Assembly (NCBI GenBank): GCA_947647595.1
Contig: CANSKZ010000001.1
Location: 138,912-202,911 of the forward strand
Length of the DNA: 64,000 nt
Origin: an uncultured Clostridium sp.
Lineage (GTDB): Bacteria; Bacillota; Clostridia; TANB77; CAG-508
Direction of reading: 5' to 3'
Shown: positions 28,842 through 37,285 of the stretch, piece by piece
How positions within the stretch are numbered: position 1 is the first letter of the stretch
Layout of the letters: each line of letters starts with the position of its first letter
Position numbers and translations under genes: made by a program
Notes under the pieces: generated by a model
The model's database searches: none
What the model saw: the letters and a program-made list of their open reading frames with translations, nothing else
What the model was told of the DNA's origin: nothing

Positions 28842-29306
28842 ATGGAAAATGCATCAAAAGCGTTGATTATTGCAGGTTCGGTTTTAGTAGCTATTCTAAT
28901 TATTGCAATGGGTGTAGCCATTTTTAATAAAGCGCAAAAAGCTGGCGATACTTCAAGTTTAGATACAACTGAAATTAATATGTTTAATCAAAAATTTGAA
29001 AGATACAACAATACACAACTCGGCTCACAAGTAAAATCACTTATTTCATTTGCCATATCCAATGCAAGCACAAATAAAGATGACCAAATAAAATTACCAA
29101 CTGTTACTTTGTCAGGAGATAGTAATTATACAGGAGGACCTGCTGAAGGTGGTATGAAAGCAATAGATGGTGGGAATCCTGGAAATCAAACTTATATAGA
29201 TACACTTGGAGCAATGCGAAATAAAATTACTTCAACACATCCATATACCATTACAATCGGATATGGAAATAGTGGAATTATTGAGACAATAACAATAACG
29301 TGGTAA
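28842..29306 (+). CDS. Pilin-like protein 5 of the array
   Basis: 154 aa, MENASKALIIAGSVLVAILI start, 20 bp after its paralogue. The mature domain is Ser/Thr/Gly-rich with VKSLISFAISNAS matching the equivalent helix of protein 4. Likely tandem duplication with divergence of the surface-exposed part. Confidence 0.65.
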   Translation: MENASKALIIAGSVLVAILIIAMGVAIFNKAQKAGDTSSLDTTEINMFNQKFERYNNTQLGSQVKSLISFAISNASTNKDDQIKLPTVTLSGDSNYTGGPAEGGMKAIDGGNPGNQTYIDTLGAMRNKITSTHPYTITIGYGNSGIIETITITW

Positions 29307-29319
29307 AAGAGGAGAAATT

Positions 29320-30072
29320 ATGGAAAATGTTACAAGAGCACTTTTGATTGCTTTTAGTATGTTAATATTTGTCATAGCTTTTTCGTATTCCATGTATTTA
29401 ATCAATCGACTCACCACTACTTCTAATACCTTATTAGAAACGGTAGGTACTACAAATTATTATGATAACATTAAAGTATCAGCAGGCAATACAACGACAA
29501 GAAATGTTGGAATTGATACAATCATACCAACACTTTACCGCTATTATAAAGAAAATTATGCTGTAAAAATTATGATAAAAAATGGTTCTGGAAATCATGA
29601 ATTGTTGCAATTATTTGATGTAAACGTTGAAAGAAATATTGCAAGAGCAGCAGCGGCATCTGATGATGTATTTAACAAAACACATCCCAAATATGATGCC
29701 CAATTAACCGCATTAAATAAATCAAACTATAATAATTCAAGTAATAAAGAATACCTATTTGAAGCACCATGGACGGGTAATACAAATGAGCATACAAGAG
29801 CAAGAATTGACTATTTTCTAAATGGAAAAAAAGGTTATATTAATAATACAGAAGTAGATTATTCAAAAGATGGACCAGCTTTTAGTGGAACAAACCAAAA
29901 TGGTTTTATTGAATACTGCAGAAATAATAATGGTACAGAGCGAATTTTTGAAGAAAGCTTTGTTGAATATGCATACGAAGGAGAAACAATTTCTACTGAA
30001 AATGGAGTGGAAACGATAACAGGAAATACACAAGAAAATTCAAAAATTATTATAACATATAAAGAAATTTAA
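29320..30072 (+). CDS. Pilin-like protein 6 of the array
   Basis: 250 aa, MENVTRALLIAFSMLIFVIA start (same M-E-N-x-[ST]-x-A-L pattern), then a longer domain with Tyr and Asn. RBS AGAGGAG. Begins 13 bp after protein 5, so strictly cotranscribed. Confidence 0.6.
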   Translation: MENVTRALLIAFSMLIFVIAFSYSMYLINRLTTTSNTLLETVGTTNYYDNIKVSAGNTTTRNVGIDTIIPTLYRYYKENYAVKIMIKNGSGNHELLQLFDVNVERNIARAAAASDDVFNKTHPKYDAQLTALNKSNYNNSSNKEYLFEAPWTGNTNEHTRARIDYFLNGKKGYINNTEVDYSKDGPAFSGTNQNGFIEYCRNNNGTERIFEESFVEYAYEGETISTENGVETITGNTQENSKIIITYKEI

Positions 30073-30098
30073 AACAAAGTTGTAAAGGGGATTTTAAA

Positions 30099-30623
30099 AT
30101 GGGTGATAGTTTAATGACAGTAATTGCTATCTTTTTAGCAGTCATATTAATGTTCTTGTTTCCAATGTTATCTGTAACAGAAAGAACAGATGATATTTCA
30201 CAATTAGCAGTAGGAACAGCAGTAACAGAATTTGTGGATGATTCAAGAGCAATCGGAAAAGTAACCGTTGCTAATTATGAAAAATTAGTAAATGCTTTAA
30301 ATGCAACAGGAAATTCATATGCGATTGAAATGGAAAGACAAATCTTAGATGAAAACGTTGGAAAGAAAACGGCTTGGACAAACAAAAATGTAAAAGGAGA
30401 AAATAAATATTCTTCCATTTATACTTCTCAAATTTTAGATGATTTATTAGCGAATAAAGATCATCTTATGAAAGAAGGAGACAATTTTTCATGCACAGCT
30501 AAAAATGATAACACAACAATTTCACAAACATTAAGAAGCGTATTTTATTCGATTTCTTCGAATGACTCTTATCAAGTAGGCGCTTCACATTCTGGAATGG
30601 TTACTGCAACAGGAATGTATTAA
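30099..30623 (+). CDS. Pilin-like or pseudopilin protein 7
   Basis: 174 aa. MGDSLMTVIAIFLAVILMFLFPMLSVTERTDDI: a single N-terminal hydrophobic helix with a short polar leader, then a mixed alpha/beta domain. Different leader from the MENASKAL group; could be a minor subunit. Followed by the nested hairpin at 30648. Confidence 0.55.
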   Translation: MGDSLMTVIAIFLAVILMFLFPMLSVTERTDDISQLAVGTAVTEFVDDSRAIGKVTVANYEKLVNALNATGNSYAIEMERQILDENVGKKTAWTNKNVKGENKYSSIYTSQILDDLLANKDHLMKEGDNFSCTAKNDNTTISQTLRSVFYSISSNDSYQVGASHSGMVTATGMY

Positions 30624-30647
30624 AAGATTACAAATTAAAAACGAAGA

Positions 30648-30751
30648 AGAGGCTGTAAAAAGGTCAATATATTTCGTGAGAAAGTTTGGGCATTATCCAA
30701 ACTTTCGCTCGACTTTTTTGAAAAAATAGACTTTTTTACAGTCTCTTTTTT
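30648..30751 (+). terminator. Long nested inverted repeat inside the pilus operon
   Basis: Outer arms 30648-30665 and 30729-30746 pair almost fully and end in a T-run. An inner 10-bp stem (30680-30689 with 30697-30706) sits within. Could be a terminator or attenuator separating the last gene, or a degenerate mobile repeat. Confidence 0.55.
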
Positions 30752-30765
30752 AGAAAGGACTACCA

Positions 30766-33141
30766 ATGAAAGTAGATGGATTAGGAATTATATTAGCGAT
30801 TATTTTACTGCCAATTATACTGGTTGTTACCTATTACATTCAGCTACAAGTAGACACAATTGCCAAAGAGAATACATACAATACCAAATTGTTAGATGCT
30901 ACTTATGATGCAATGTATGCATTTGAAAGTAACACAGCAAATGAGGAATTATCCTCTGTGGCAGATTCGATGAGAAGTATTGTACTTGCTTCGAATAATG
31001 TATTTTTAAATTCATTAGCTACCAATTTAGGAATTTCAAATGCCAGCAAGGAGCACTTACAGCCATACATTCCAGCTATTTTATATACCATGTATGATGG
31101 TTACTATATTTACGCTCCAACCGAAACCAAACAAGTTGCAGAAAAAGTAAAAGTGGGAGACAATGGATTAATTACAACAGACGGCTATTTATCAGTAGGA
31201 GATACAGGAGTAAAAGAGGCTGGTGGTAGTGATTATACATATACATTAGATACTGCTGGCAGTGCTACAGCAACTCCAACTTATGATGATTCTGCTTATG
31301 GTGATATTTTATATAAAAAAGAAAATCAAGATTATAACTTTAAGCCAAATAGCACTTATACTTTCACTTCAAATCCAGAAGAAGCAAAGGAAGAACCAGA
31401 CTATGTTCTAAAATCCTATGTTCAATATTCAGCAAGATATGCAACAAATAATATTGATATTACTATTAATTATACCCTAGATAATTACTTAAACATTGTT
31501 GGAACAATCGATGGTGTATATTACACAAAAACTGGTTATTTAATAAAAAATGGTTTAGTATCTGATCCAAATGCTGATGGTGATTTATCTAACTACAATG
31601 AAGACGATGCTAAAGAAAAAATTCTAGGAAAACAAACTAATGCAAATGAAACAACAATTGATGCTGCACAAAATGCAAGTGTAAAAGTTAATGGTGAATC
31701 AACTCCAATAAGGGCTAATTGGAGTACCATAAAAAATACTTTGGACAATTTAGGATATTATAAAGAAAATAATGGTGTAGCTAACATTCGAACGATTAGC
31801 GAAGCAGAAATTTATTTGAAAAAAGCATATAAAGATTACGAAAAAGAAACAGATATTAATAAGTTAACAAACATTCAAAATCTAGAATACGAAATTGGAA
31901 AATACAAAGCAATTGCTTATTACACAAGTTCAATGATTTTTTCAAATTGGGTATATGACAAATTAGGAAATTTAACATATGGTGATATCAAAACGAATTA
32001 TCCAGAATATGAAACAACATCAAAAACAACAGATTTATTTTTCGATTTTCATAATGGTTCAGTGGGCGCAAGAACAATTTTTAAAGATTCTGCTCATCCA
32101 GACCCAGAAGATAGCGAATCTAATTTTAATACACACAAACTAGAGGTCATCAAAAATTCAATCAAATACAATTTGAATTTATCCATTTCATCGTACTGTA
32201 AAATGCAAAGTAAATTTAATAAGGATACAGCTTATGACTTTAGCATGCCAGTTTTACTAGATGAAGAATGGGACAAAATTTTGAGCAATATTTCCATTGT
32301 TGCTTTTATGCAAGGTTGGGATTGTGGATTAAATATCTATAATAATTACCAAATGGTTTCTAGCACAAACAATGAATTAACGGTAACACCAAGTGAGATT
32401 TATTATGTGCCAAAAGATAAATTTAATAATAGCCAAGATAGTTATCATAGAATTGATTGCCCATATTTAGAGGATAGTTCTGATGAATATATTTCCTTCA
32501 AATCAAAAGAAGTAAAATATGACCCAATTTATGATTCAGATTCCTATCAATATGACCATAAAAATTTAGCATGTTATACTTGTATTAATGGAAATAATTA
32601 TAATGGATTCTTTAAAAATAGAAATGACCAATGGTATCTAAATAATAACAAAAAATATACTTCTTATTATGATAGAATAAGTTCAATGGAAAGTGCTGAA
32701 AATAAAAGAATAGCAAGCTATATTGGACTTGCTAAAGAAAGACAAAGTACTTATAAAATGAATGCTTTGCCAGCGTCGGAAGGATATCAAGTGTTTAATT
32801 TGCCGTCTAGTAATTCAAATAATGGAAATGTAACGATTACTAATTTATCAACTATAAATGTAACCGACTTGAAAAAATTACAGATTACATTAAGTGTTAC
32901 TAAAAATGATCCAAAGAATCATCAAGAAAATAAATTACAAACATTAAAATTAAAAATATCAAATGGGGCAAATGAGAAAGAATCGGATATTAACTTAATT
33001 CAAAACAATGAGCAAACAATAGTTATTGACGTGTCAGGTTGGTCAGGAAATTTGAATAATATAAATATTTCTCCAGATTCTGATATTGGAAATCATGATA
33101 TACAATATCAAATAAAAAGCATAAAAGCGATTTATAAATAG
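30766..33141 (+). CDS. Large surface protein ending the pilus operon
   Basis: 791 aa with an N-terminal membrane helix (about residues 5-27), then a very large Asn/Tyr/Ser-rich extracellular part without recognised domains. It has a Cys pair (CYTCINGN) and an earlier DCPYLEDS that could bind metal. The C-terminal ~110 aa are beta-rich. Likely a tip or adhesin-type minor subunit, by analogy with the large last subunit of other pilus operons. A T-rich leader (the hairpin at 30648) and its own RBS may set a lower dose. Confidence 0.55.
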   Translation: MKVDGLGIILAIILLPIILVVTYYIQLQVDTIAKENTYNTKLLDATYDAMYAFESNTANEELSSVADSMRSIVLASNNVFLNSLATNLGISNASKEHLQPYIPAILYTMYDGYYIYAPTETKQVAEKVKVGDNGLITTDGYLSVGDTGVKEAGGSDYTYTLDTAGSATATPTYDDSAYGDILYKKENQDYNFKPNSTYTFTSNPEEAKEEPDYVLKSYVQYSARYATNNIDITINYTLDNYLNIVGTIDGVYYTKTGYLIKNGLVSDPNADGDLSNYNEDDAKEKILGKQTNANETTIDAAQNASVKVNGESTPIRANWSTIKNTLDNLGYYKENNGVANIRTISEAEIYLKKAYKDYEKETDINKLTNIQNLEYEIGKYKAIAYYTSSMIFSNWVYDKLGNLTYGDIKTNYPEYETTSKTTDLFFDFHNGSVGARTIFKDSAHPDPEDSESNFNTHKLEVIKNSIKYNLNLSISSYCKMQSKFNKDTAYDFSMPVLLDEEWDKILSNISIVAFMQGWDCGLNIYNNYQMVSSTNNELTVTPSEIYYVPKDKFNNSQDSYHRIDCPYLEDSSDEYISFKSKEVKYDPIYDSDSYQYDHKNLACYTCINGNNYNGFFKNRNDQWYLNNNKKYTSYYDRISSMESAENKRIASYIGLAKERQSTYKMNALPASEGYQVFNLPSSNSNNGNVTITNLSTINVTDLKKLQITLSVTKNDPKNHQENKLQTLKLKISNGANEKESDINLIQNNEQTIVIDVSGWSGNLNNINISPDSDIGNHDIQYQIKSIKAIYK

Positions 33142-33170
33142 AAGTAGAAATTTTGAATTTCTAAAATAAG

Positions 33171-33212
33171 AAAAGATAGCAACCCGACAGTTGCTATCTT
33201 TTCAATTTTTTC
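33171..33212 (+). terminator. Terminator of the pilus operon
   Basis: Perfect 13-bp stem 33171-33183 with 33190-33202, loop CCGACA, T-rich tail. Confidence 0.85.
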
Positions 33213-33305
33213 TTATATGATTGGTAAACATTTAATCACTAATTCTATTATATACGAAATTAAAATTTTGTCAATATTTTTCTCAAAACTGGTTATCCTA
33301 AATTT

Positions 33306-34493
33306 ATGAAGAATTTTAAAATGATAATTACAATTTTTATTTTAATCATAATCTACATTTATGTTGCAAATCTTACCTTAATTCCGAGTCACATTATTTT
33401 GCTAGAAAATGAAACTTACAACATAAAAAAGTTTTTAGGAGTTGATACCATAGAAACAATGAGCACATCCAATGACAATGGAAATACAACTAATATCGAT
33501 GTTACACTATTTGGTGCTAAAGTCAAACAAGTTACAGTTGACACTATTGAAGATGCTAAAGTTGTTCCCATTGGAAAAATTATTGGAATGAAATTATACA
33601 CAAATGGTGTATTAATTGTGGGAATGTCCGAAATCGAAAACATTCATAATGAACTAATTAATCCTTCCAAATCTTGCGACATCCAAGAAGGTGACACCAT
33701 TGTAAAAGTAAACGATAAGGAAATCGAAAATATTGAAAATCTAAAAGATGTTGTCAATGAAAGCAAAGGAGAAAATGTTTTATTAACGCTTATTAGAAAT
33801 GGCACAATTCTTACTTCTAATATCACACCTGTGCAAACAGAAGAGGAAGAATATAAACTTGGTTTATGGGTAAAAGATGCTGCAACAGGAGTTGGAACCA
33901 TTACCTATTATGAAAAAAATACAGGGAGTTTTGCAGCGTTAGGACATGGCATCGTAGATTCTGACACAGACAAGTTAATTGATATCGATTCAGGCGAAAT
34001 TGTAACTTCTGATATTCTATCCATTACAAAAGCAGAAATTAATCATCCTGGCGAAATCAGAGGAACGATTGTGAATCAAAAAACAATTGGAGAAGTCAGC
34101 AAAAATACGCAATTTGGAATTTATGGAAGACTAGACAATTTGAGCAGTTTAAATATCGATACAAGTAAAGCATTACCAGTTGCGCTAAGAGATGAAATTC
34201 AAATCGGAGACGCAAAAGTACTATGTAGCTTGGATGGAAAAACAAACAAAGAATATCAAATAAAAATCGAAAAAATTAATAAAAATAATAGTTATGATAA
34301 TAAAAGTATGTTAATTCGAATTACAGATGAAGAATTAATCAAACAAACAGGTGGTATTGTGAGAGGACTATCGGGAAGTCCAATTTTACAAAATGGAAAA
34401 TTTGTAGGAGCTGTTACGAATGTGCTTGTTTCTAATCCTGAAATTGGTTATGCCATTTTTGGTGATATGATGATAAAAGAAATGAGAAAATAA
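33306..34493 (+). CDS. spoIVB: SpoIVB peptidase (S55), sporulation signalling protease
   Basis: Mother cell/forespore signal that activates sigma-K processing in endospore formers. N-terminal membrane anchor (residues 4-25), PDZ-like domain (DIQEGDTIVKVNDKEIENIENL), then the S55 peptidase domain with ALGHGI containing the catalytic His and RGLSGSPI with the catalytic Ser. 395 aa, family length. The RBS is weak, suggesting low or regulated expression. Points to a spore-forming lineage. Confidence 0.93.
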   Translation: MKNFKMIITIFILIIIYIYVANLTLIPSHIILLENETYNIKKFLGVDTIETMSTSNDNGNTTNIDVTLFGAKVKQVTVDTIEDAKVVPIGKIIGMKLYTNGVLIVGMSEIENIHNELINPSKSCDIQEGDTIVKVNDKEIENIENLKDVVNESKGENVLLTLIRNGTILTSNITPVQTEEEEYKLGLWVKDAATGVGTITYYEKNTGSFAALGHGIVDSDTDKLIDIDSGEIVTSDILSITKAEINHPGEIRGTIVNQKTIGEVSKNTQFGIYGRLDNLSSLNIDTSKALPVALRDEIQIGDAKVLCSLDGKTNKEYQIKIEKINKNNSYDNKSMLIRITDEELIKQTGGIVRGLSGSPILQNGKFVGAVTNVLVSNPEIGYAIFGDMMIKEMRK

Positions 34494-34613
34494 AAACAAG
34501 GCGGGATATTCTAAAAGACAAGAATATTCCGTCTTAAAAAATTATCAAAATTATAGCAAATTAAAACTTTTTATGATACAATAAATAAAATTACATAAAG
34601 GAGGTCGGAAAAG

Positions 34614-37220
34614 ATGAATGTTGCGAATTTTACAGAAAAATCAAAACAAACTATAACCATTGCAAGCAACCTTGCAACCAGTAATAAAAATGCAGAGATA
34701 ACCGAATATCACATGTTAGCTGCTTTAATCTCAACCAATGATGGATTGGTCACTTTGTTACTCAAAAAAATGGATGTCGACATCAATTCTTTGCGAAATA
34801 CTTGCCAAACTGAAATTGACAATTTATCACAAATTACAGGGAATGTTGCATTAAGATTTTCAGAAAATATAGAAAAGGCATTAGAAAATGCTGAAAAACA
34901 AGCTAAATCCATGAAAGACGAATTTATTTCTGTTGAACACATCATGCTTGGCATGATTGAAGAAGCAGATAGTAATTTTAAACAAATGCTAAAATTATAT
35001 GGTATCACTAAGTCAAAATTTTTATCAGCGCTAAAAGACGTTCGTGGAAATACTTCAATCACATCAGACACGCCGGAAGAAACATATGATGCATTATCGA
35101 AATTTGGCCGTGATTTGACAGCGTATGCGAGACAAAACAAATTAGAACCAGTCATTGGTCGAGATGACGAAATTCGAAATGTTATCCGAATCTTGACACG
35201 TAAAACCAAAAATAATCCCGTTTTAATTGGTGAACCAGGTGTTGGTAAAACGGCAATTGTAGAAGGATTAGCCCAAAGAATTATACGAGGCGATGTGCCA
35301 ACCAGTCTAAAAAATAAAACCATTTTTTCACTGGATTTAGGAACCTTAATTGCTGGTGCCAAATATCGTGGTGAATTTGAAGAACGTCTAAAAGCGGTTT
35401 TAAACGAAATTGATAAAAGCAATGGCAATATTATTTTATTCATTGACGAAATTCATAATATTGTTGGAGCAGGAGCTTCTGACGGAGCTATGGACGCAAG
35501 TAATTTACTAAAGCCAATGCTTGCTCGTGGAGAACTTCACTGTATGGGAGCGACCACACTAGATGAATATCGAGAATACATCGAAAAAGATGCGGCACTT
35601 GCCAGACGTTTTCAACCTGTCCAAGTAGCTGAACCAACGGTGGAAGATGCGATTACGATTTTACGTGGTATTCAGGAAAAATTCGAAATATTTCATGGTG
35701 TCAAAATTCAAGACCAAGCACTAATTGCTGCGGTAACTTTATCCAATCGTTATATTACCGATCGATTTTTACCAGACAAAGCGATTGATTTAGTTGATGA
35801 AGCTTGTGCTATGATTCGTTCTGAAATGGAATCCATGCCAATCGAATTAGATGAAATTTCCCGAAAAATTATGCAACATGAAATTGAGGAAGCTGCACTC
35901 CAAAGAGAAGAATCAGAAGAACCACAAGGAAATTTGAAAAAAGTAAGAGATGAACTAACGACATTAAGAGAGAAATTTCAAAACATGAAAGCCAAATGGG
36001 ATACCGAAAAAAAAGGTGCCGAAAAAATTACTACTTTAAAAAGTAAAATTGATGAAGTAAATAGCCAAATTGAACAAGCTGAACGTGTTTATGATTTAAA
36101 TAAGGCAGCAGAATTGAAATATTCGACTTTGCCCAATTTGCAAAAAGTATTAGAACAAGAAGAAAGAGAATTCGAAAAATCACAAGGCAAATCAACTTTA
36201 GTAAGAAACAAAGTAACAGAGGACGAAATTTCAAAAATTGTTGCCAAATGGACAGGGATTCCAGTTACAAAATTGGTGGAAGGGGAACGAGAAAAAATAT
36301 TAAATTTAGAGCATATATTACACGAAAGTGTAATAGGGCAAGAAGAAGCAGTCAAAAAAGTAAGTGATGCAATTGTACGTTCCAGAGCTGGAATTGCTAA
36401 TCCAAATCGACCAATTGGTTCGTTTTTATTCTTGGGTCCAACAGGTGTTGGTAAAACGGAACTTGCCAAAACACTTGCCAAAACGTTATTTGACGATGAA
36501 AAAAATATGATACGTTTTGATATGTCGGAATATATGGAAAAGTTTAGTGTCACAAGATTAATTGGTGCTCCTCCGGGATATGTTGGTTATGATGAAGGAG
36601 GTCAATTAACAGAAGCAGTAAGAAGAAAACCATATTCCGTATTGCTGTTTGATGAAGTGGAAAAAGCACATCCAGATGTATTTAATATTTTTCTACAAAT
36701 ACTAGATGATGGGCGAGTAACGGATTCGCAAGGAAGATTGATTGATTTTAAAAACACCATTATTATTTTAACCTCCAATTTAGGTTCACAGGCTATTTTG
36801 GATAGCATTTCAGAACATCAGCAAATAACGGAAGAAGCAAAAGATATAGTAGATTTAGCCTTAAAGAACCATTTTAGACCAGAATTTTTAAATCGATTAG
36901 ATGAAATTATTTATTTTAATGCTTTGTCAAAAACAGAAGTTTATGGAATTGTTAAACTATTATTGAATGATTTACGAAAACGATTGCTTGTAAAAGGAAT
37001 TGAGTTAAAAATTACAAAAGAGGCAATTGAATTTATCATTGAAAAAGGATATGATATTAATTTTGGTGCTAGACCTTTAAAACGTACGATTCAAGCAGAA
37101 ATTGAAACCGTTGTTGCAAAAGAAATGGTAGCTCAAAATGTAGTGGAAGGTTCGGTAATACAGATTGTTGTAAATAAAGAAAAAGATGGATTGGCGATTA
37201 GAAAAGTTAATAAGAATTAA
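34614..37220 (+). CDS. clpB: ClpB disaggregase
   Basis: AAA+ chaperone that dissolves protein aggregates. N-domain (AEITEYHMLAALI), AAA-1 with GEPGVGKT and a Walker B LFIDEIHNIVGAG, a coiled-coil middle domain around residues 410-520 (EQAERVYDLNKAAELKY, the ClpB hallmark), AAA-2 with GPTGVGKTE and LLFDEVEKAHPD. 868 aa. AGGAGG RBS. No CIRCE or CtsR box recognised upstream. Uses no in-frame CGG in all its codons. Confidence 0.95.
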   Translation: MNVANFTEKSKQTITIASNLATSNKNAEITEYHMLAALISTNDGLVTLLLKKMDVDINSLRNTCQTEIDNLSQITGNVALRFSENIEKALENAEKQAKSMKDEFISVEHIMLGMIEEADSNFKQMLKLYGITKSKFLSALKDVRGNTSITSDTPEETYDALSKFGRDLTAYARQNKLEPVIGRDDEIRNVIRILTRKTKNNPVLIGEPGVGKTAIVEGLAQRIIRGDVPTSLKNKTIFSLDLGTLIAGAKYRGEFEERLKAVLNEIDKSNGNIILFIDEIHNIVGAGASDGAMDASNLLKPMLARGELHCMGATTLDEYREYIEKDAALARRFQPVQVAEPTVEDAITILRGIQEKFEIFHGVKIQDQALIAAVTLSNRYITDRFLPDKAIDLVDEACAMIRSEMESMPIELDEISRKIMQHEIEEAALQREESEEPQGNLKKVRDELTTLREKFQNMKAKWDTEKKGAEKITTLKSKIDEVNSQIEQAERVYDLNKAAELKYSTLPNLQKVLEQEEREFEKSQGKSTLVRNKVTEDEISKIVAKWTGIPVTKLVEGEREKILNLEHILHESVIGQEEAVKKVSDAIVRSRAGIANPNRPIGSFLFLGPTGVGKTELAKTLAKTLFDDEKNMIRFDMSEYMEKFSVTRLIGAPPGYVGYDEGGQLTEAVRRKPYSVLLFDEVEKAHPDVFNIFLQILDDGRVTDSQGRLIDFKNTIIILTSNLGSQAILDSISEHQQITEEAKDIVDLALKNHFRPEFLNRLDEIIYFNALSKTEVYGIVKLLLNDLRKRLLVKGIELKITKEAIEFIIEKGYDINFGARPLKRTIQAEIETVVAKEMVAQNVVEGSVIQIVVNKEKDGLAIRKVNKN

Positions 37221-37285
37221 AGATTGACAAAAAAAATAATCATGGATATAATTTAAAAAATGCTACAAAAGATGGGAGGAAAAGA

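Noticed and set aside
34498..34535. Hairpin after spoIVB as a terminator
   Set aside because: A 15-bp stem exists but has no T-run on the plus strand, so I do not call termination.
34709..35443. 244-codon minus-strand frame inside clpB
   Set aside because: Shadow of a well-supported plus-strand gene; no start signals.
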